NCBI RefSeq assembly: GCF_024362405.1 | Contig: NZ_CP101454.1 | Location: 3,162,001-3,226,000 of the forward strand | Direction of reading: 5' to 3' | DNA length: 64,000 nucleotides | Origin: Halorarius litoreus | GTDB taxonomy: Archaea > Halobacteriota > Halobacteria > Halobacteriales > Haloarculaceae | Shown here: positions 35,785 to 45,796 of the stretch, piece by piece | Numbering within the stretch: the stretch's first letter is position 1 | How the letters are laid out: each line of letters starts with the position of its first letter | Made by a program: the position numbers and the translations under genes | Notes under the pieces: model-generated | What the model was told of the DNA's origin: nothing | The model's input: the letters and a program-made list of their open reading frames with translations, nothing else | Database searches by the model: none

Positions 35785-35821
35785 TGGCCTCCCCCGCTGT
35801 TTCGCAACCCGGCCAGCCGCA

Positions 35822-35840
35822 GGTGGAGCGTTGCTCCACC
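35822..35840 (+). terminator. Hairpin downstream of leuA
   Basis: ggtggagc-gtt-gctccacc is a perfect 8-bp stem with a 3-nt loop, 37 nt after the leuA stop. No U-run follows, so termination is uncertain; it may instead stabilise the leuA mRNA end. Confidence 0.4.
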
Positions 35841-35916
35841 AGCCACGCCGCCGAGGTGCGACCCAACAGCGGGACCACACGACAGCGACGCGGCAACGAT
35901 TGCTCGCCGCGACAAG

Positions 35917-35925
35917 GTTTTATCC
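35917..35925 (+). promoter_or_regulatory. TATA-like box of the ilv leader
   Basis: gttttatcc lies about 25 nt before the GTG at 35,947, placing a transcription start at or very near that codon. A leaderless transcript beginning with the leader-peptide ORF is therefore likely. Confidence 0.5.
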
Positions 35926-35946
35926 ACCAAGGTGTTGCGGGCGAAC

Positions 35947-36018
35947 GTGACGGAGACCGCGATGACTCGCGTCAGCCCGACGACGAGCCGCGCGGCCGCG
36001 ATTATTGTAGGGGTATAA
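35947..36018 (+). CDS. Candidate ilv leader peptide
   Basis: From the GTG at 35,947 (or the in-frame ATG at 35,962) the frame reads MTRVSPTTSRAAAIIVGV and stops at TAA 36,016-36,018, giving 23 or 18 residues. The end is rich in Ile and Val, the products of the operon that starts 124 nt later. The last codons lie inside the left arm of a perfect inverted repeat. This is the layout of an attenuation leader peptide, as in bacterial ilvB and ilvGMEDA leaders. It is too short for coding statistics and needs comparison with other species. Confidence 0.55.
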   Translation: MTETAMTRVSPTTSRAAAIIVGV

Positions 36019-36029
36019 CCACCCCTACA
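36006..36029 (+). promoter_or_regulatory. Perfect inverted repeat overlapping the leader peptide end
   Basis: tgtaggggt-ataacc-acccctaca is a 9-bp perfect inverted repeat. Its left arm contains the Val-Gly-Val codons and part of the leader stop. As RNA it is a stable hairpin that a stalled or released ribosome would block or free. As DNA it flanks a TATA-like gtataacc, so it could instead be an operator over a second ilvB promoter. No clear U-run follows. Confidence 0.55.
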
Positions 36030-36142
36030 CACAGTTCTCTCCGACCGTCCGCACAGATTTCGAGTAGTCACACAGCACGACCAATGTATCACCGGTATCA
36101 ACGACCGACGACACGACAGCACAGCACGGGAGGTGACGACGC

Positions 36143-37885
36143 ATGAGCAGCGAACACGCAGTGCAGGAGGACGAGGAGGCCGACGGCGAGGCCGCCCCCG
36201 TCACCTCCGGCGCACAGTCCGTCGTCCGCGCGCTCGAGAACGCGGGCGTCGAGTACCTCTTCGGCGTGCAGGGTGGGGCCATCATGCCCGTTTACGACGC
36301 CCTGTACGACTCCGAGATGACCCACATCACGATGGCCCACGAACAGGGCGCCGCGCACGCCGCGGACGCATACGGCATCGTCTCCGGCGAGCCGGGCATC
36401 TGCATGGCGACCTCGGGCCCCGGCGCGACCAACCTCGTGACGGGGCTCGCGGACTCCAACATGGACTCCGACCCCGTCCTCGCCCTGACCGGGCAGGTGC
36501 CGACGGACTTCGTCGGCTCGGACGCTTTCCAGGAGACGGACACGACGGGCGTCACCATGCCCATCACGAAGAACAACTACTTCGCCGACGACGCGGACAC
36601 CGTCGGCGACGTCGTCGGCGAGGCGTTCGCCATGGCGAAGCGCGGCCGACAGGGCCCGACGCTCGTCGACCTCCCGAAGGACGTGACGAACGCCGAGACC
36701 GACCGCGAACCGGGCCGCGCGAAGACCCCGGACACCTACCAGCCCCCGGAGACCGCGGACGCTCGCGACGTGAAGGAGGCCGCCGAGGTCCTGGCCGAGG
36801 CCGACCGCCCCGTCATCCTCGCGGGCGGCGGCGTCGTCAAGGCCGAGGCCTGTGACGAACTCCGGCGGTTCGCCATCGAGTACGGGATTCCGGTCATCAC
36901 GACGATGCCCGGCATCGGGGCGTTCCCCGAGGACCACGAACTCGCGCTGGAGATGGCCGGGATGCACGGCACCGGCTACGCCAACATGGCCATCACCACG
37001 ACCGACTGCATGCTCGCGGTCGGGACGCGGTTCGACGACCGGCTCACGGGTGGCGTCGACTCCTTTGCCCCCGACGCGGAGGTCATCCACGTCGAGATCG
37101 ACCCCGCCGAGGTGTCGAAGAACATCCAGGCCGACTACCCGCTGCTGGGTGACGCGAAGGCCGTCATGGAGCAGCTCCACGACGCGATGCCCGCCGAACC
37201 CGACGCCGACGAGTGGCGCGAGCAGGTCCAGACGTGGAAGGCGGAGTACCCGATGGACTACCCGATGGCCGAGGACGACCCGGTCAAGCCGCAGTTCGTC
37301 GTCGAGGCCGTCGACGCCGCGACCCCCGACGATACGGTCGTCACCACGGGCGTCGGCCAGCACCAGATGTGGGCCTGTCAGTACTGGACGTACACCGAGC
37401 CCCGCACCTGGGTCTCCAGCCACGGGCTGGGGGCGATGGGCTACGGCCTCCCCGCGGCCATTGGCGCTCGACTCGCCGCTGACGACGACCAGTCTGTCGT
37501 CTGCTTCGACGGCGACGGCTCGTTCCTGATGACCTGTCAGGAGCTGACGGTCGCCGTGCGCGAGCAGATGGACATCACGGTGTTCGTGCTCAACAACGAG
37601 TTCATCGGGATGGTCCGCCAGTGGCAGGACGGCTTCTTCGACGGCCGGCGGATGGCCTCGGACTACAACTGGATGCCGAAGTTCGACATGCTCGCCGAGG
37701 CGTTCGGCGCGACCGGCTTCCGCATCGACGAGTACGACGAGGTCGAAGAGACCGTTCAGGCGGCGCTCGACGTCGACGGTCCCTCGGTCGTCGACGTCCA
37801 CATCGACCCCGTGGAGGACGTCTACCCGATGGTTCCCTCGGGTGGCGACAACGGCCTGTTCGCCCTGCGAGGTGACCACCTATGA
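36143..37885 (+). CDS. ilvB: Acetolactate synthase, large subunit
   Basis: The 580-residue ThDP enzyme condenses pyruvate with pyruvate or 2-ketobutyrate, the first common step to valine, leucine and isoleucine. It shows VEYLFGVQGGAIMPVYDALY, HEQGAAHAADAYGIVSGEPG with the catalytic Glu, TSGPGATNLVTGLADSNMDS, and the ThDP/Mg motif GDGSFLMTCQELTVAV with FVLNNEFIGMVRQWQ. The acidic N-terminal 20 residues are a typical haloarchaeal extension. Its stop overlaps the ilvN start by four bases. Confidence 0.96.
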   Translation: MSSEHAVQEDEEADGEAAPVTSGAQSVVRALENAGVEYLFGVQGGAIMPVYDALYDSEMTHITMAHEQGAAHAADAYGIVSGEPGICMATSGPGATNLVTGLADSNMDSDPVLALTGQVPTDFVGSDAFQETDTTGVTMPITKNNYFADDADTVGDVVGEAFAMAKRGRQGPTLVDLPKDVTNAETDREPGRAKTPDTYQPPETADARDVKEAAEVLAEADRPVILAGGGVVKAEACDELRRFAIEYGIPVITTMPGIGAFPEDHELALEMAGMHGTGYANMAITTTDCMLAVGTRFDDRLTGGVDSFAPDAEVIHVEIDPAEVSKNIQADYPLLGDAKAVMEQLHDAMPAEPDADEWREQVQTWKAEYPMDYPMAEDDPVKPQFVVEAVDAATPDDTVVTTGVGQHQMWACQYWTYTEPRTWVSSHGLGAMGYGLPAAIGARLAADDDQSVVCFDGDGSFLMTCQELTVAVREQMDITVFVLNNEFIGMVRQWQDGFFDGRRMASDYNWMPKFDMLAEAFGATGFRIDEYDEVEETVQAALDVDGPSVVDVHIDPVEDVYPMVPSGGDNGLFALRGDHL

Positions 37886-38496
37886 GCCAGGGTCTGGAAG
37901 GACCGGACCCCGACGAGCGACTGCGACCCGAGGGCCGGCGCAACAGCCAGGGCATCCGTATCGACCCCGAGGTCGAAGCCGAGCCCGAATCGCGGCGCAC
38001 GGTCATCTCCGCGCTCGTGGAACACGAGCCGGGCGTGCTGGCTCGCGTGTCGGGGCTGTTCAGCCGCCGGCAGTTCAACATCGAGTCGCTGACCGTCGCG
38101 GACACGCAGAACGACGACTGGGCGCGTATCACGCTCGTCGTCGAGGAGCCGGACCCCACGCTCGATCAGATCGAGAAGCAGCTGAACAAGATCGTCCCGG
38201 TCATCCACGTTCGCGAGCTCGCACCCGACGCCATCGCGCGTGAGCTGGTGCTGGTGAAGGTGAACGGCGACGAGCCGGACAAGGTCCAGGCCATCACCCA
38301 GATGTACAACGGAACGACCCTCGACGCCGGACCGCGAACCATCACGGTCCAGTTGACGGGCGACGAACAGAAGATCAACGACGCCGTCGACGCCTTCCGT
38401 CAGTTCGGCATCCGCGAGATCGCGCGGACCGGGCAGACGGCGCTGGCGCGCGGCGAGACGAAGACGGCCATCGTGCCGGAGCACCTGAAAGAATGA
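37882..38496 (+). CDS. ilvN: Acetolactate synthase, small regulatory subunit
   Basis: The 204-residue protein has an N-terminal ACT domain ([40 protein letters not shown]) and a C-terminal IlvN domain ([40 protein letters not shown]). It binds valine and other end products and activates or inhibits the IlvB subunit. An acidic 45-residue head precedes the ACT domain. It overlaps ilvB and ilvC by four bases each, so the three are translationally coupled. Confidence 0.95.
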   Translation: MSQGLEGPDPDERLRPEGRRNSQGIRIDPEVEAEPESRRTVISALVEHEPGVLARVSGLFSRRQFNIESLTVADTQNDDWARITLVVEEPDPTLDQIEKQLNKIVPVIHVRELAPDAIARELVLVKVNGDEPDKVQAITQMYNGTTLDAGPRTITVQLTGDEQKINDAVDAFRQFGIREIARTGQTALARGETKTAIVPEHLKE

Positions 38497-39542
38497 GCGA
38501 CGAATTCGAGAACCCAGTGTACTACGACGACGACGCGGACGTATCGGTCATCCAAGAGCAGACGGTCGCGGTCCTCGGCTACGGCAGCCAGGGCCACGCC
38601 CACGCCCTGAACCTCCACGAGTCGGGCGTCGAGGTCATCGTTGGCCTGCGCGAGGACTCCTCCTCGCGGTCGGCCGCCGAGGCCGAAGGGCTGCGCGTCG
38701 AGACGCCGAAGCAGGCCGCCAGCGAGGCGGACCTCGTCTCGGTGCTGGTGCCGGACACGGTCCAGCCCGCCGTCTACGCGGAAATCGAGCCCGAACTCGA
38801 CCCCGGCGACACGCTCCAGTTCGCCCACGGATTCAACATCCACTACGGGCAGATCGAGCCCAACGAGGACGTGAACGTCACGATGGTCGCGCCGAAGTCG
38901 CCCGGCCACCTCGTCCGCCGCAACTACGAGAACGACGAGGGGACGCCCGGCCTCCTGGCCGTCTATCAGGACGCGAGCGGCGACGCCCACGACATCGGCC
39001 TCTCGTACGCGAAGGCCATCGGCTGTGCCCGCGCGGGCGTCGTCGAGACCACCTTCCGCGAGGAGACCGAGACCGACCTGTTCGGCGAGCAGGTCGTGCT
39101 GTGCGGCGGCGTCACCTCGCTCGTCAAGCAGGGATACGAGACGCTCGTCGACGCGGGCTACTCCCGCGAGATGGCGTACTTCGAGTGCCTGAACGAGCTG
39201 AAGCTCATCGTCGACCTGATGTACGAGGGTGGGCTCAGCGAGATGTGGGACTCCGTCTCCGACACCGCGGAGTACGGCGGCCTCACCCGAGGCGACCGCG
39301 TCGTTGACGAGCACGCCCGCGAGAACATGGAGCAGATCCTCGAAGAGGTGCAGGACGGCACCTTCGCCCGCCAGTGGATCACCGAGAACCAGGCGGGGCG
39401 ACCGAGCTACAAGCAGCTCCGGAACGCGGAGAAGAACCACGACATCGAGGCCGTGGGCGAGGACCTGCGCGCGCTGTTCGCGTGGGGCGAGAACGAGGAG
39501 CGCGACGAGAAAGAGAAGACGAAGACATCAGCAGACGACTGA
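38493..39542 (+). CDS. ilvC: Ketol-acid reductoisomerase
   Basis: The 349-residue class I enzyme converts acetolactate or acetohydroxybutyrate to the dihydroxy acid with NAD(P)H and Mg2+. [20 protein letters not shown] is the nucleotide-binding loop, and [20 protein letters not shown] and [20 protein letters not shown] carry metal-binding acids. The C-terminal knotted domain includes [20 protein letters not shown]. The last 25 residues are a charged tail ([16 protein letters not shown]) beyond the usual end. Confidence 0.96.
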   Translation: MSDEFENPVYYDDDADVSVIQEQTVAVLGYGSQGHAHALNLHESGVEVIVGLREDSSSRSAAEAEGLRVETPKQAASEADLVSVLVPDTVQPAVYAEIEPELDPGDTLQFAHGFNIHYGQIEPNEDVNVTMVAPKSPGHLVRRNYENDEGTPGLLAVYQDASGDAHDIGLSYAKAIGCARAGVVETTFREETETDLFGEQVVLCGGVTSLVKQGYETLVDAGYSREMAYFECLNELKLIVDLMYEGGLSEMWDSVSDTAEYGGLTRGDRVVDEHARENMEQILEEVQDGTFARQWITENQAGRPSYKQLRNAEKNHDIEAVGEDLRALFAWGENEERDEKEKTKTSADD

Positions 39543-39543
39543 T

Positions 39544-39825
39544 ATGACGAAGGACACACGAGACACCGATGCCCGGACGCTGGGCGAGATGAGCCACACG
39601 AACCCCTACACGAACGAGACGTTCGGGGACACCCAGACGTACAACCGCGGGCAGGTCGCGGCCGCAGACGGCGGCGAGGACGGCGCGCCCGTGGAGGAGG
39701 TCGACGACGTGGCCGAGCCAGATGACGACGAACAGACCATGCAAGACGTAGACCACACCCCTCCGAAGAACGCGCCGAGTGCGAACGCGGCGTACATGGC
39801 GGGGGACGAGAACGCCGAAGAATGA
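39544..39825 (+). CDS. 93-residue acidic protein inside the ilv-leu operon
   Basis: The protein is strongly acidic and low in hydrophobic residues, with [20 protein letters not shown], an Asp/Glu-rich middle and a conserved-looking end [20 protein letters not shown]. It probably lacks a stable fold. It starts one base after the ilvC stop and is followed 73 nt later by leuC. I know no function; the position suggests a role with a BCAA enzyme or in expression of the operon. Confidence 0.75.
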   Translation: MTKDTRDTDARTLGEMSHTNPYTNETFGDTQTYNRGQVAAADGGEDGAPVEEVDDVAEPDDDEQTMQDVDHTPPKNAPSANAAYMAGDENAEE

Positions 39826-39898
39826 GTTCAGAAAGACGTTCCAGCTGGCTCCGCTCGCTCGCTGCGACTTTCAACCTCACGCTCACCAGGTGGTTCGC

Positions 39899-41323
39899 GT
39901 GAGTGACGGAACGCTGTACGACAAGGTCTGGGAGAACCACAAGGTGACGACCCTGCCGAACGGGCAGGACCAGCTGTTCGTCGGCCTTCACCTCATCCAC
40001 GAGGTGACGAGTCCCCAGGCGTTCGGGATGCTCCGCGAGCGCGACATCGAGGTCGCGCGACCGGACCTGACGCACGCGACGGTCGACCACATCGTCCCGA
40101 CCGACGACCAGTCCCGGCCGCTCGGCGACGCCGCCGCGGAAGAGATGATGGCCGAACTCGAGGAGAACGTCCGCGCGGCGGGCATCGAGTTCGACGACCC
40201 CACGACGGGGAACCAGGGCATCGTCCACGTCATTGGGCCAGAGCAGGGCATCACCCAGCCCGGCATGACCATCGTCTGTGGGGACAGCCACACCTCGACG
40301 CACGGCGCGTTCGGCGCGCTGGCGTTCGGGATCGGCACCTCCCAGATTCGCGACGTGCTCGCGACCCAGACGGTCGCGATGGAGAAGAAGAAGGTGCGGA
40401 AGATCGAGGTCACCGGCGAGCTCGGCGAAGGCGTCACCGCGAAGGACGTCATCCTCACCATCATCCGCGAACTCGGTACCGACGGCGGCGTCGGCTACGT
40501 CTACGAGTACGCGGGTGAGGCCATCGAGAGCCTCGGGATGGAGGGCCGCATGAGCATCTGCAACATGTCCATCGAGGGCGGTGCCCGTGCGGGCTACGTC
40601 AACCCCGACGAGACCACCTACGAGTGGCTGAAGGGGACCGACGAGTTCACCGACGACCCGGAGCGGTTCGCGGAACTCAAGGAGTACTGGGAGTCCGTTC
40701 GCTCCGACGCGGACGCCGAGTACGACGACGTCGTCACCATCGACGGCTCCGAGATCGAGCCGACCGTCACCTGGGGCACTACGCCCGGCCAGGGCGTCGG
40801 CATCAACGAGCCCATCCCCGCGCCCGAGGACCTCCCTGCCGACAAGCAGGAGACCGCACGGATGAGCCAGGCGCACATGGAGGTCGAGCCCGGCCAGACG
40901 ATGAACGGCTACGACATCGACGTGGCGTTCCTCGGCTCGTGTACGAACGCCCGCCTGCCCGACCTGCGCGCCGCGGCGGAGATCGTCAAGGGCCGACAGG
41001 TCCACGACTCCGTGCGTGCGATGGTCGTCCCCGGCAGTCAGCGCGTGAAGGCGGCCGCCGAGACCGAGGGCCTCGACGACATCTTCCGCGAAGCCGGCTT
41101 CGACTGGCGTGGCGCGGGCTGTTCGATGTGTCTCGGCATGAACACCGACCAGCTTGAGGGCGACGAGCGCTGTGCCTCGTCCTCCAATCGGAACTTCATC
41201 GGTCGGCAGGGCTCGAAGGACGGCCGCACCGTCCTGATGTCCCCCGAGATGGTCGCCGCGGCGGCCGTCACCGGCGAGGTGACGGACGTGCGTGAGCTGC
41301 CCGAGAAGGAGGTGGAAGCATGA
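39899..41323 (+). CDS. leuC: 3-isopropylmalate dehydratase, large subunit
   Basis: The 474-residue aconitase-family protein has [60 protein letters not shown] and [13 protein letters not shown]. The cysteines in SCTN and CSMC hold the [4Fe-4S] cluster. With LeuD it isomerises 2- to 3-isopropylmalate. I chose the GTG at 39,899, where the family sequence begins; an in-frame codon further upstream would lie within the preceding gene. Confidence 0.95.
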   Translation: MSDGTLYDKVWENHKVTTLPNGQDQLFVGLHLIHEVTSPQAFGMLRERDIEVARPDLTHATVDHIVPTDDQSRPLGDAAAEEMMAELEENVRAAGIEFDDPTTGNQGIVHVIGPEQGITQPGMTIVCGDSHTSTHGAFGALAFGIGTSQIRDVLATQTVAMEKKKVRKIEVTGELGEGVTAKDVILTIIRELGTDGGVGYVYEYAGEAIESLGMEGRMSICNMSIEGGARAGYVNPDETTYEWLKGTDEFTDDPERFAELKEYWESVRSDADAEYDDVVTIDGSEIEPTVTWGTTPGQGVGINEPIPAPEDLPADKQETARMSQAHMEVEPGQTMNGYDIDVAFLGSCTNARLPDLRAAAEIVKGRQVHDSVRAMVVPGSQRVKAAAETEGLDDIFREAGFDWRGAGCSMCLGMNTDQLEGDERCASSSNRNFIGRQGSKDGRTVLMSPEMVAAAAVTGEVTDVRELPEKEVEA

Positions 41324-41964
41324 CTCAGACGGAGACCGAGATTCCCGAGGTCACCGATGTCTCAGGGACTGGCATCCCGGTGCGCGGCAACGACATCGAC
41401 ACCGACCAGATCATCCCGGCGCGGTTCATGAAGGTCGTCACGTTCGACGGGCTCGGCGAGTTCGCGTTCTTCGACCTCCGGTTCGACGACGAGGACAACG
41501 AGAAGGAGCATCCGTTCAACGAGCCGCAGTTCCAGGACGCGAACGTTCTGGTGGTGAACTCGAACTTCGGCTGTGGCTCCTCTCGCGAGCACGCCCCGCA
41601 GGCGCTCATGCGCTGGGGCATCGACGCCATCGTCGGCGAGTCGTTCGCGGAAATCTTCGCGGGCAACTGCCTCGCGCTCGGCATCCCGACCGTCACGGCG
41701 GACCAGGAGACAGTCGAAACCATCCAGGACTGGGTGGACGCGAACCCCGACGGTGAGATCGACGTCGATGTCGCCGCCGAGACGGTCACCTACGGCGACA
41801 CGACGGTCGACGTGACCGTCGACGACGCTCAGCGGAAGGCGCTCGTCGAGGGCATCTGGGACACGACGGCGCTGATGAAGTCGAACACCGAGGCGATTCG
41901 CAAGACGGCCGAGTCGCTCCCGTACGTGAAGAACCCCGAGACCCGGACGAGTTCCGATGACTGA
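41320..41964 (+). CDS. leuD: 3-isopropylmalate dehydratase, small subunit
   Basis: The 214-residue swivel-domain protein has [40 protein letters not shown] and [20 protein letters not shown], the LeuD pattern. It closes the active site of LeuC. The C-terminal 45 residues ([20 protein letters not shown] and so on) are as in long LeuD forms. It overlaps leuC by four bases (ATGA) and leuB by eight. Confidence 0.95.
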   Translation: MTQTETEIPEVTDVSGTGIPVRGNDIDTDQIIPARFMKVVTFDGLGEFAFFDLRFDDEDNEKEHPFNEPQFQDANVLVVNSNFGCGSSREHAPQALMRWGIDAIVGESFAEIFAGNCLALGIPTVTADQETVETIQDWVDANPDGEIDVDVAAETVTYGDTTVDVTVDDAQRKALVEGIWDTTALMKSNTEAIRKTAESLPYVKNPETRTSSDD

Positions 41965-42934
41965 GGAGATCGCGGTCATCCCCGGCGACGGCATCGGGCA
42001 GGAGGTCGTCCCCGCCGCGGTCGACGTGCTCGACACGGTCGGCGACTTCGCGTTCGTCGAGGCGGAGGCGGGCGACCACGTCCTCGAAGCCGAGGGCGAG
42101 GCCCTGCCACAGGAGACGTACGACCTCGCGGCCGACGCCGACGCGACGCTGTTCGGCGCAGCCGGCGAGACGGCCGCCGACGTCATCCTCCCGCTCCGTG
42201 AGGCGGTCGGCTCGTTCGCGAACGTTCGGCCGGCCCGCGCGTATCCGGGTGTCGACGCCCTGCGACCCGAGACGGATCTCGTGTTCGTCCGCGAGAACAC
42301 CGAGGGCGTCTACACCGGCATCGAGAGCGAAATCGCCGACGGCGTGACGACGCTCACACGCGTCATCACCGAGGACGCCTCGCGTCGGATTGCGGAGTAC
42401 GGCTTCGAGTACGCCGCCGAAAACGGCTTCGACGACGTGACGGTCGCGCACAAGGCGAACGTCATGCGCGTCACCGACGGCGAGTTCCTCGACGCCTGCG
42501 AAGCGGTCGCCGACGAGGGCGGCTACGAGTACGACGAGGCGCTGATGGACGCGCTGGCGATGCACCTCCTCTTGCGACCAGAGGAGTACGGCGTCGTCAT
42601 CTGTCCGAACCTCGCGGGCGACATGCTCTCGGACCTCGCTGCAGGGCTGGTCGGTGGGCTCGGCCTCCTGCCGAGTGCGAACATCGGCCCCGACAACGCG
42701 CTGTTCGAGCCGGTCCACGGCTCTGCCCCGGACATCGCCGGACAGGGCATCTCGAACCCCTGTGCGACGATTCTCAGCGCCGCGATGCTGCTGGAACATC
42801 TCGGCTACCAGGAGGAGGCGACGACCGTCCGAACGGCGGTCGAGGGCGTGTTGGCCGACGGCCCGCACACGCCCGACCTCGGCGGCGACGCCTCCACCGA
42901 GGACGTCACCGAGGCCATCGTCGACCGGCTGTAG
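41957..42934 (+). CDS. leuB: 3-isopropylmalate dehydrogenase
   Basis: The 325-residue protein has [60 protein letters not shown] and [20 protein letters not shown], followed by [20 protein letters not shown]. These are the substrate, metal and NAD sites of the beta-decarboxylating dehydrogenases. The short-form length, the VRENTEG motif and the operon place favour LeuB over isocitrate or homoisocitrate dehydrogenase. It is the last gene of the operon. Confidence 0.94.
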   Translation: MTEEIAVIPGDGIGQEVVPAAVDVLDTVGDFAFVEAEAGDHVLEAEGEALPQETYDLAADADATLFGAAGETAADVILPLREAVGSFANVRPARAYPGVDALRPETDLVFVRENTEGVYTGIESEIADGVTTLTRVITEDASRRIAEYGFEYAAENGFDDVTVAHKANVMRVTDGEFLDACEAVADEGGYEYDEALMDALAMHLLLRPEEYGVVICPNLAGDMLSDLAAGLVGGLGLLPSANIGPDNALFEPVHGSAPDIAGQGISNPCATILSAAMLLEHLGYQEEATTVRTAVEGVLADGPHTPDLGGDASTEDVTEAIVDRL

Positions 42935-43127
42935 TACTCCGTTTTCGCCGGGTCTCGGGTCGTGGTGGATCTGCCGACCAGCGAGACGAGATACGCACCG
43001 AGCTCGACGAGAAGACCGACACCCGCCACCTGCCGGGTAGCGCCTGGCTTCTGATACGAGAGGTCGAACACCGCGAACGGATGCCGAGCAGGCGTTCGTC
43101 TCGTGGCGATTCCGTCCGCCGACTCGC

Positions 43128-43583
43128 TCACTCCTGTCGGTACACTTCGAGCACTTCCTCCCACGAGCCGTTCGCTTCGAGGTGCGCCTGCAGCTTCGTC
43201 GTGTAGCCGTCGATGAGGCTTTCTGCCTCGCGAATGCGGTCCTCGTCGGGCTCGTCGGAGCCATCACCACCACCGCTCAGGCCGAGCGCCGATTTCACGT
43301 TGTCGAGGAGGCCGCCGCTGTCGTCGGGTCGGGACTGCTGACCCATTCCCATCGACTGCATCTGCGCGACGTTCTCCACCTCGGGCATGATGTCGCGGAG
43401 CTTCCCTGTCTCGGCGTACAGTTCTGCTTCGTCAGGGTCGTCGGCGTTATGGATGTCGAACTCGACGGCCGTCATCACGAGCCCCCACTCCTGTCGCGAG
43501 AAGCTGGAGCTGTCGATGGTCGGCGAGTAGTCGTTGTCGACGGCCATGCGCGCGCCGATGATTCGGTCCTGCCAGTTAGACAT
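43128..43583 (-). CDS. Conserved haloarchaeal protein (DUF5799-like)
   Basis: The 151-residue protein has RIIGARMAVDNDYSPTIDSS, SRQEWGLVMTAVEFDIHNAD and KLRDIMPEVENVAQMQSMGM, then a Gly/Ser-rich linker and a helical end. This is the pattern of a family I recall as DUF5799. No function is known. It lies 65 nt downstream of the OsmC-like gene on the same strand. Confidence 0.75.
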   Translation of the reverse strand: MSNWQDRIIGARMAVDNDYSPTIDSSSFSRQEWGLVMTAVEFDIHNADDPDEAELYAETGKLRDIMPEVENVAQMQSMGMGQQSRPDDSGGLLDNVKSALGLSGGGDGSDEPDEDRIREAESLIDGYTTKLQAHLEANGSWEEVLEVYRQE

Positions 43584-43648
43584 ACAGGCAGCTACGTGGG
43601 GCGGCGGTTTGAGCGTTTGGCACGCAGTCGAAAACGGTAGTGGTGCAG

Positions 43649-44050
43649 TTAGAACGCGTTGGCTTCCATCGAGATGTCGGCGTGGAGCTCCTCCTTGAGT
43701 GCGTCGTGGACGTGACAGATATCCTCGCCCGTCTCGATGAGCGTGTCGTAGTCCTCGTCGTCCACGTCGGCTTCGACCTTGATGAGGAAGCTGATGTCGG
43801 TGAGGTCGTCGTCATCGTCGAGGTTCGCCTCCACGTCGATCTCGACGCGTCCGAGGTCGTCGTAGCCGTTCTTCTGGCCGGCGACGCGGAACGCCGGGAT
43901 GTAACAGGAGGCGTAGTCGGCCGCGAGTACCTGCTGTGCGGTCGGGCCGTCCTCGCCGAGCGCGTCGACCGTCAGCTCGTAGTTTCCGACCCGCGAAACG
44001 ACCGTATATCCCTCTTCACAGACACTGTTGGCTTCGATGTCAGCTGGCAT
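43649..44050 (-). CDS. OsmC family protein
   Basis: The 133-residue protein has the two redox cysteines of OsmC/Ohr proteins: one in VLAADYASCYIPAFRVAG and one in EDICHVHDALKEELHADI. OsmC proteins reduce organic hydroperoxides with thiol cofactors, although not all members are active. LGRVEIDVEANLDDDDDLTD is the central strand region. No regulator is adjacent, and there is no sign that it is an Ohr. Confidence 0.88.
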   Translation of the reverse strand: MPADIEANSVCEEGYTVVSRVGNYELTVDALGEDGPTAQQVLAADYASCYIPAFRVAGQKNGYDDLGRVEIDVEANLDDDDDLTDISFLIKVEADVDDEDYDTLIETGEDICHVHDALKEELHADISMEANAF

Positions 44051-44113
44051 TACAGCCGGGACGAGGGTCGCCAGGGTTAAAAATGATGCCTCGTCGGTCA
44101 GGTCGGCCGAATC

Positions 44114-44839
44114 TCAGTACGCGTCGCCGTCGAGCGTGAAGCTCTCGTCGCCATCGAGGACGACGACTTCGGCGTCGCTGCCGGTCGCCTTCACCTCGCG
44201 GACGAAGTCGTCGGTGTCGACCTCGATGGCTGGGAACGTGTCGTAGTGCATCGGGAACGCGTAGTCGACGTCCAGCCAGTCGACGGCGATGGCAGCCTGT
44301 GTCGGCCCCATCGTGTAGTGGTCACCGATGGGGAGTGCCGCTGCGTCGGGTTCGAGGAAGGGGCCGATGACCTCGCGCATTTCGACCATCAGGCTGGTGT
44401 CGCCGGCGTGATAGAACGTCGTCGACTCGGGGTCGGACTCCTGTGTCGGCTTCGAGTCGGAGATGACGTAGCCCGCGGGCATCCCGCCGGACGTGCCGTA
44501 GCCCGTGTCGATACCGTTCGAGTGGTCGGCACGGACCATCGTGACGAACGCGTCGCCGAGTTCGATCGTGCCACCGAGGTTCATGCCGGTACTGTCCTCG
44601 ATGCCATACTCGTCAGCGAGGTAACCGACGATTTCGGGGGTGGCGACGACGTGGGCGTCACGGAAGCGGTCGACGTCGGCGATGTGGTCGGCGTGCCCGT
44701 GCGTGATGAGCACGTAGTCCGGGTCCACCTCCTCGGGGTCCATCTCTGTCTTCGGATTGTCGAAGAACGGGTCGATGAGGAGATTGGTGTCTCCGAGCTG
44801 GACGTGCCACGTCGAGTGTCCGTGCCAAGTGAGTTCCAT
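44114..44839 (-). CDS. UPF0173-like metal-dependent hydrolase (MBL fold)
   Basis: The 241-residue protein has [20 protein letters not shown], the metal motif [34 protein letters not shown] and the late histidine in [14 protein letters not shown]. This order fits the UPF0173 group of metallo-beta-lactamase hydrolases, whose natural substrate is unknown. I chose the ATG at 44,839 since [10 protein letters not shown] is the usual family start. Confidence 0.88.
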   Translation of the reverse strand: MELTWHGHSTWHVQLGDTNLLIDPFFDNPKTEMDPEEVDPDYVLITHGHADHIADVDRFRDAHVVATPEIVGYLADEYGIEDSTGMNLGGTIELGDAFVTMVRADHSNGIDTGYGTSGGMPAGYVISDSKPTQESDPESTTFYHAGDTSLMVEMREVIGPFLEPDAAALPIGDHYTMGPTQAAIAVDWLDVDYAFPMHYDTFPAIEVDTDDFVREVKATGSDAEVVVLDGDESFTLDGDAY

Positions 44840-44937
44840 GGCACCCTTCGATTCACTCGCGGCGACCATAACGGTTGACCCGCCGGAAGGCTCTGTCGGC
44901 GAGTGGCTTTTTCCCTGTGGCGAGCCTATCTGTCCCT

Positions 44938-45114
44938 ATGCAGGCGGCGTTCGCCGAGCTGACGTGCCCGAACTGTGCGAAGCTGTGGGAGGAAGACGCC
45001 TCCTACATGCCAGACCCAGACGAGCCGTTCGCGTGCCCGGCCTGTACCGCCGAGCGGCTCACGTCTGCGTTCGCTCGGACGGACCGCGACCTGGAGGTGC
45101 TCCAACGACGATGA
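44938..45114 (+). CDS. Small zinc-ribbon protein
   Basis: The 58 residues contain CPNCAKLWEE and FACPACTAERL, two CPxC knuckles 23 residues apart, consistent with one structural zinc. The end RTDRDLEVLQRR is typical of small haloarchaeal zinc-finger proteins. The function is unknown. Its stop overlaps the next start (ATGA), so it is coupled to the YegP-like gene. Confidence 0.75.
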   Translation: MQAAFAELTCPNCAKLWEEDASYMPDPDEPFACPACTAERLTSAFARTDRDLEVLQRR

Positions 45115-45296
45115 CTGCCACGTTCGAACTGTATCGGGACCGCGAGGGACAGTACCGCTGGCGACTCGTCCACCGGAACGGTAACATCATCGCCGACTCC
45201 GGCGAGGGGTACACCACACCACAGAAGGCTCGACAGGGTATCGACTCCGTGAAACAGAACGCACCGGACGCGCCCGTCGAATCGGTCGACGAGTAG
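45111..45296 (+). CDS. HVO_2922/YegP-like (DUF1508) protein
   Basis: The 61 residues FELYRDREGQYRWRLVHRNG, NIIADSGEGYTTPQKARQGI and DSVKQNAPDAPV form one DUF1508 unit, the beta-beta-beta-alpha repeat seen in YegP. A homologue has been studied structurally in Haloferax (HVO_2922), and such proteins dimerise. The biological role is unknown. Confidence 0.85.
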   Translation: MTATFELYRDREGQYRWRLVHRNGNIIADSGEGYTTPQKARQGIDSVKQNAPDAPVESVDE

Positions 45297-45332
45297 CGAC
45301 AATCACTTTCTTCACCCCCGCGTTCCGCCGAC

Positions 45333-45755
45333 ATGGACATCGCCGTTTTCGACGTCGAGGACCCCCGGTTCGACGACGCGCTCGCCATCCGAACGCGCGT
45401 GTTCGTCGAGGAGCAGGACGTGCCGATGGACCGCGAGGTCGACGGGCTCGACGACGAAGCGACACACTTTCTCGTGACCGACGACGAGCCGCTCGCGACC
45501 GCACGCGTCAGAGACCACGACGGAGAACTGAAGGTGGAGCGCGTCGCGGTTCTCGCCGACCATCGCGGCGAGGGCTACGGTGCGGCCGTGATGGACGCGG
45601 TCGAATCGTGGGGGCGCGAGTCCGGGTACGACGAGGTCGTCCTCCACGCTCAGGTCCCGGTCGTCGAGTTCTACGAGCGACTCGGCTACGACGTGGAAGG
45701 CGAGGAGTTCGAGGACGCGGGTATCCCACACCGGACGATGCGCAAGCGGCTGTAG
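45333..45755 (+). CDS. GNAT family N-acetyltransferase
   Basis: The 140-residue protein matches the YjcF/ElaA-like GNAT group. Features are ALAIRTRVFVEEQDVPMDRE, HFLVTDDEPLATARVRDH, the acetyl-CoA loop VAVLADHRGEGYGAAVMDAV and HAQVPVVEFYERLGYDVEGE. It should transfer an acetyl group to an amine; the substrate is not predictable. Confidence 0.9.
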   Translation: MDIAVFDVEDPRFDDALAIRTRVFVEEQDVPMDREVDGLDDEATHFLVTDDEPLATARVRDHDGELKVERVAVLADHRGEGYGAAVMDAVESWGRESGYDEVVLHAQVPVVEFYERLGYDVEGEEFEDAGIPHRTMRKRL

Positions 45756-45796
45756 CCGTCGACACCGCTAACCGGTGGCCGGACGTATCGTCTCAC

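Noticed and set aside
36098..37879. A 593-codon minus-strand frame opposite ilvB
   Set aside because: It mirrors the codon pattern of ilvB and encodes His/Arg/Val-rich sequence with no motif, while ilvB itself is certain.
42935..43127. Possible small minus-strand gene after leuB
   Set aside because: The hydrophobic stretch there continues into the antisense of leuB without a clean start or stop, and no family is recognisable.
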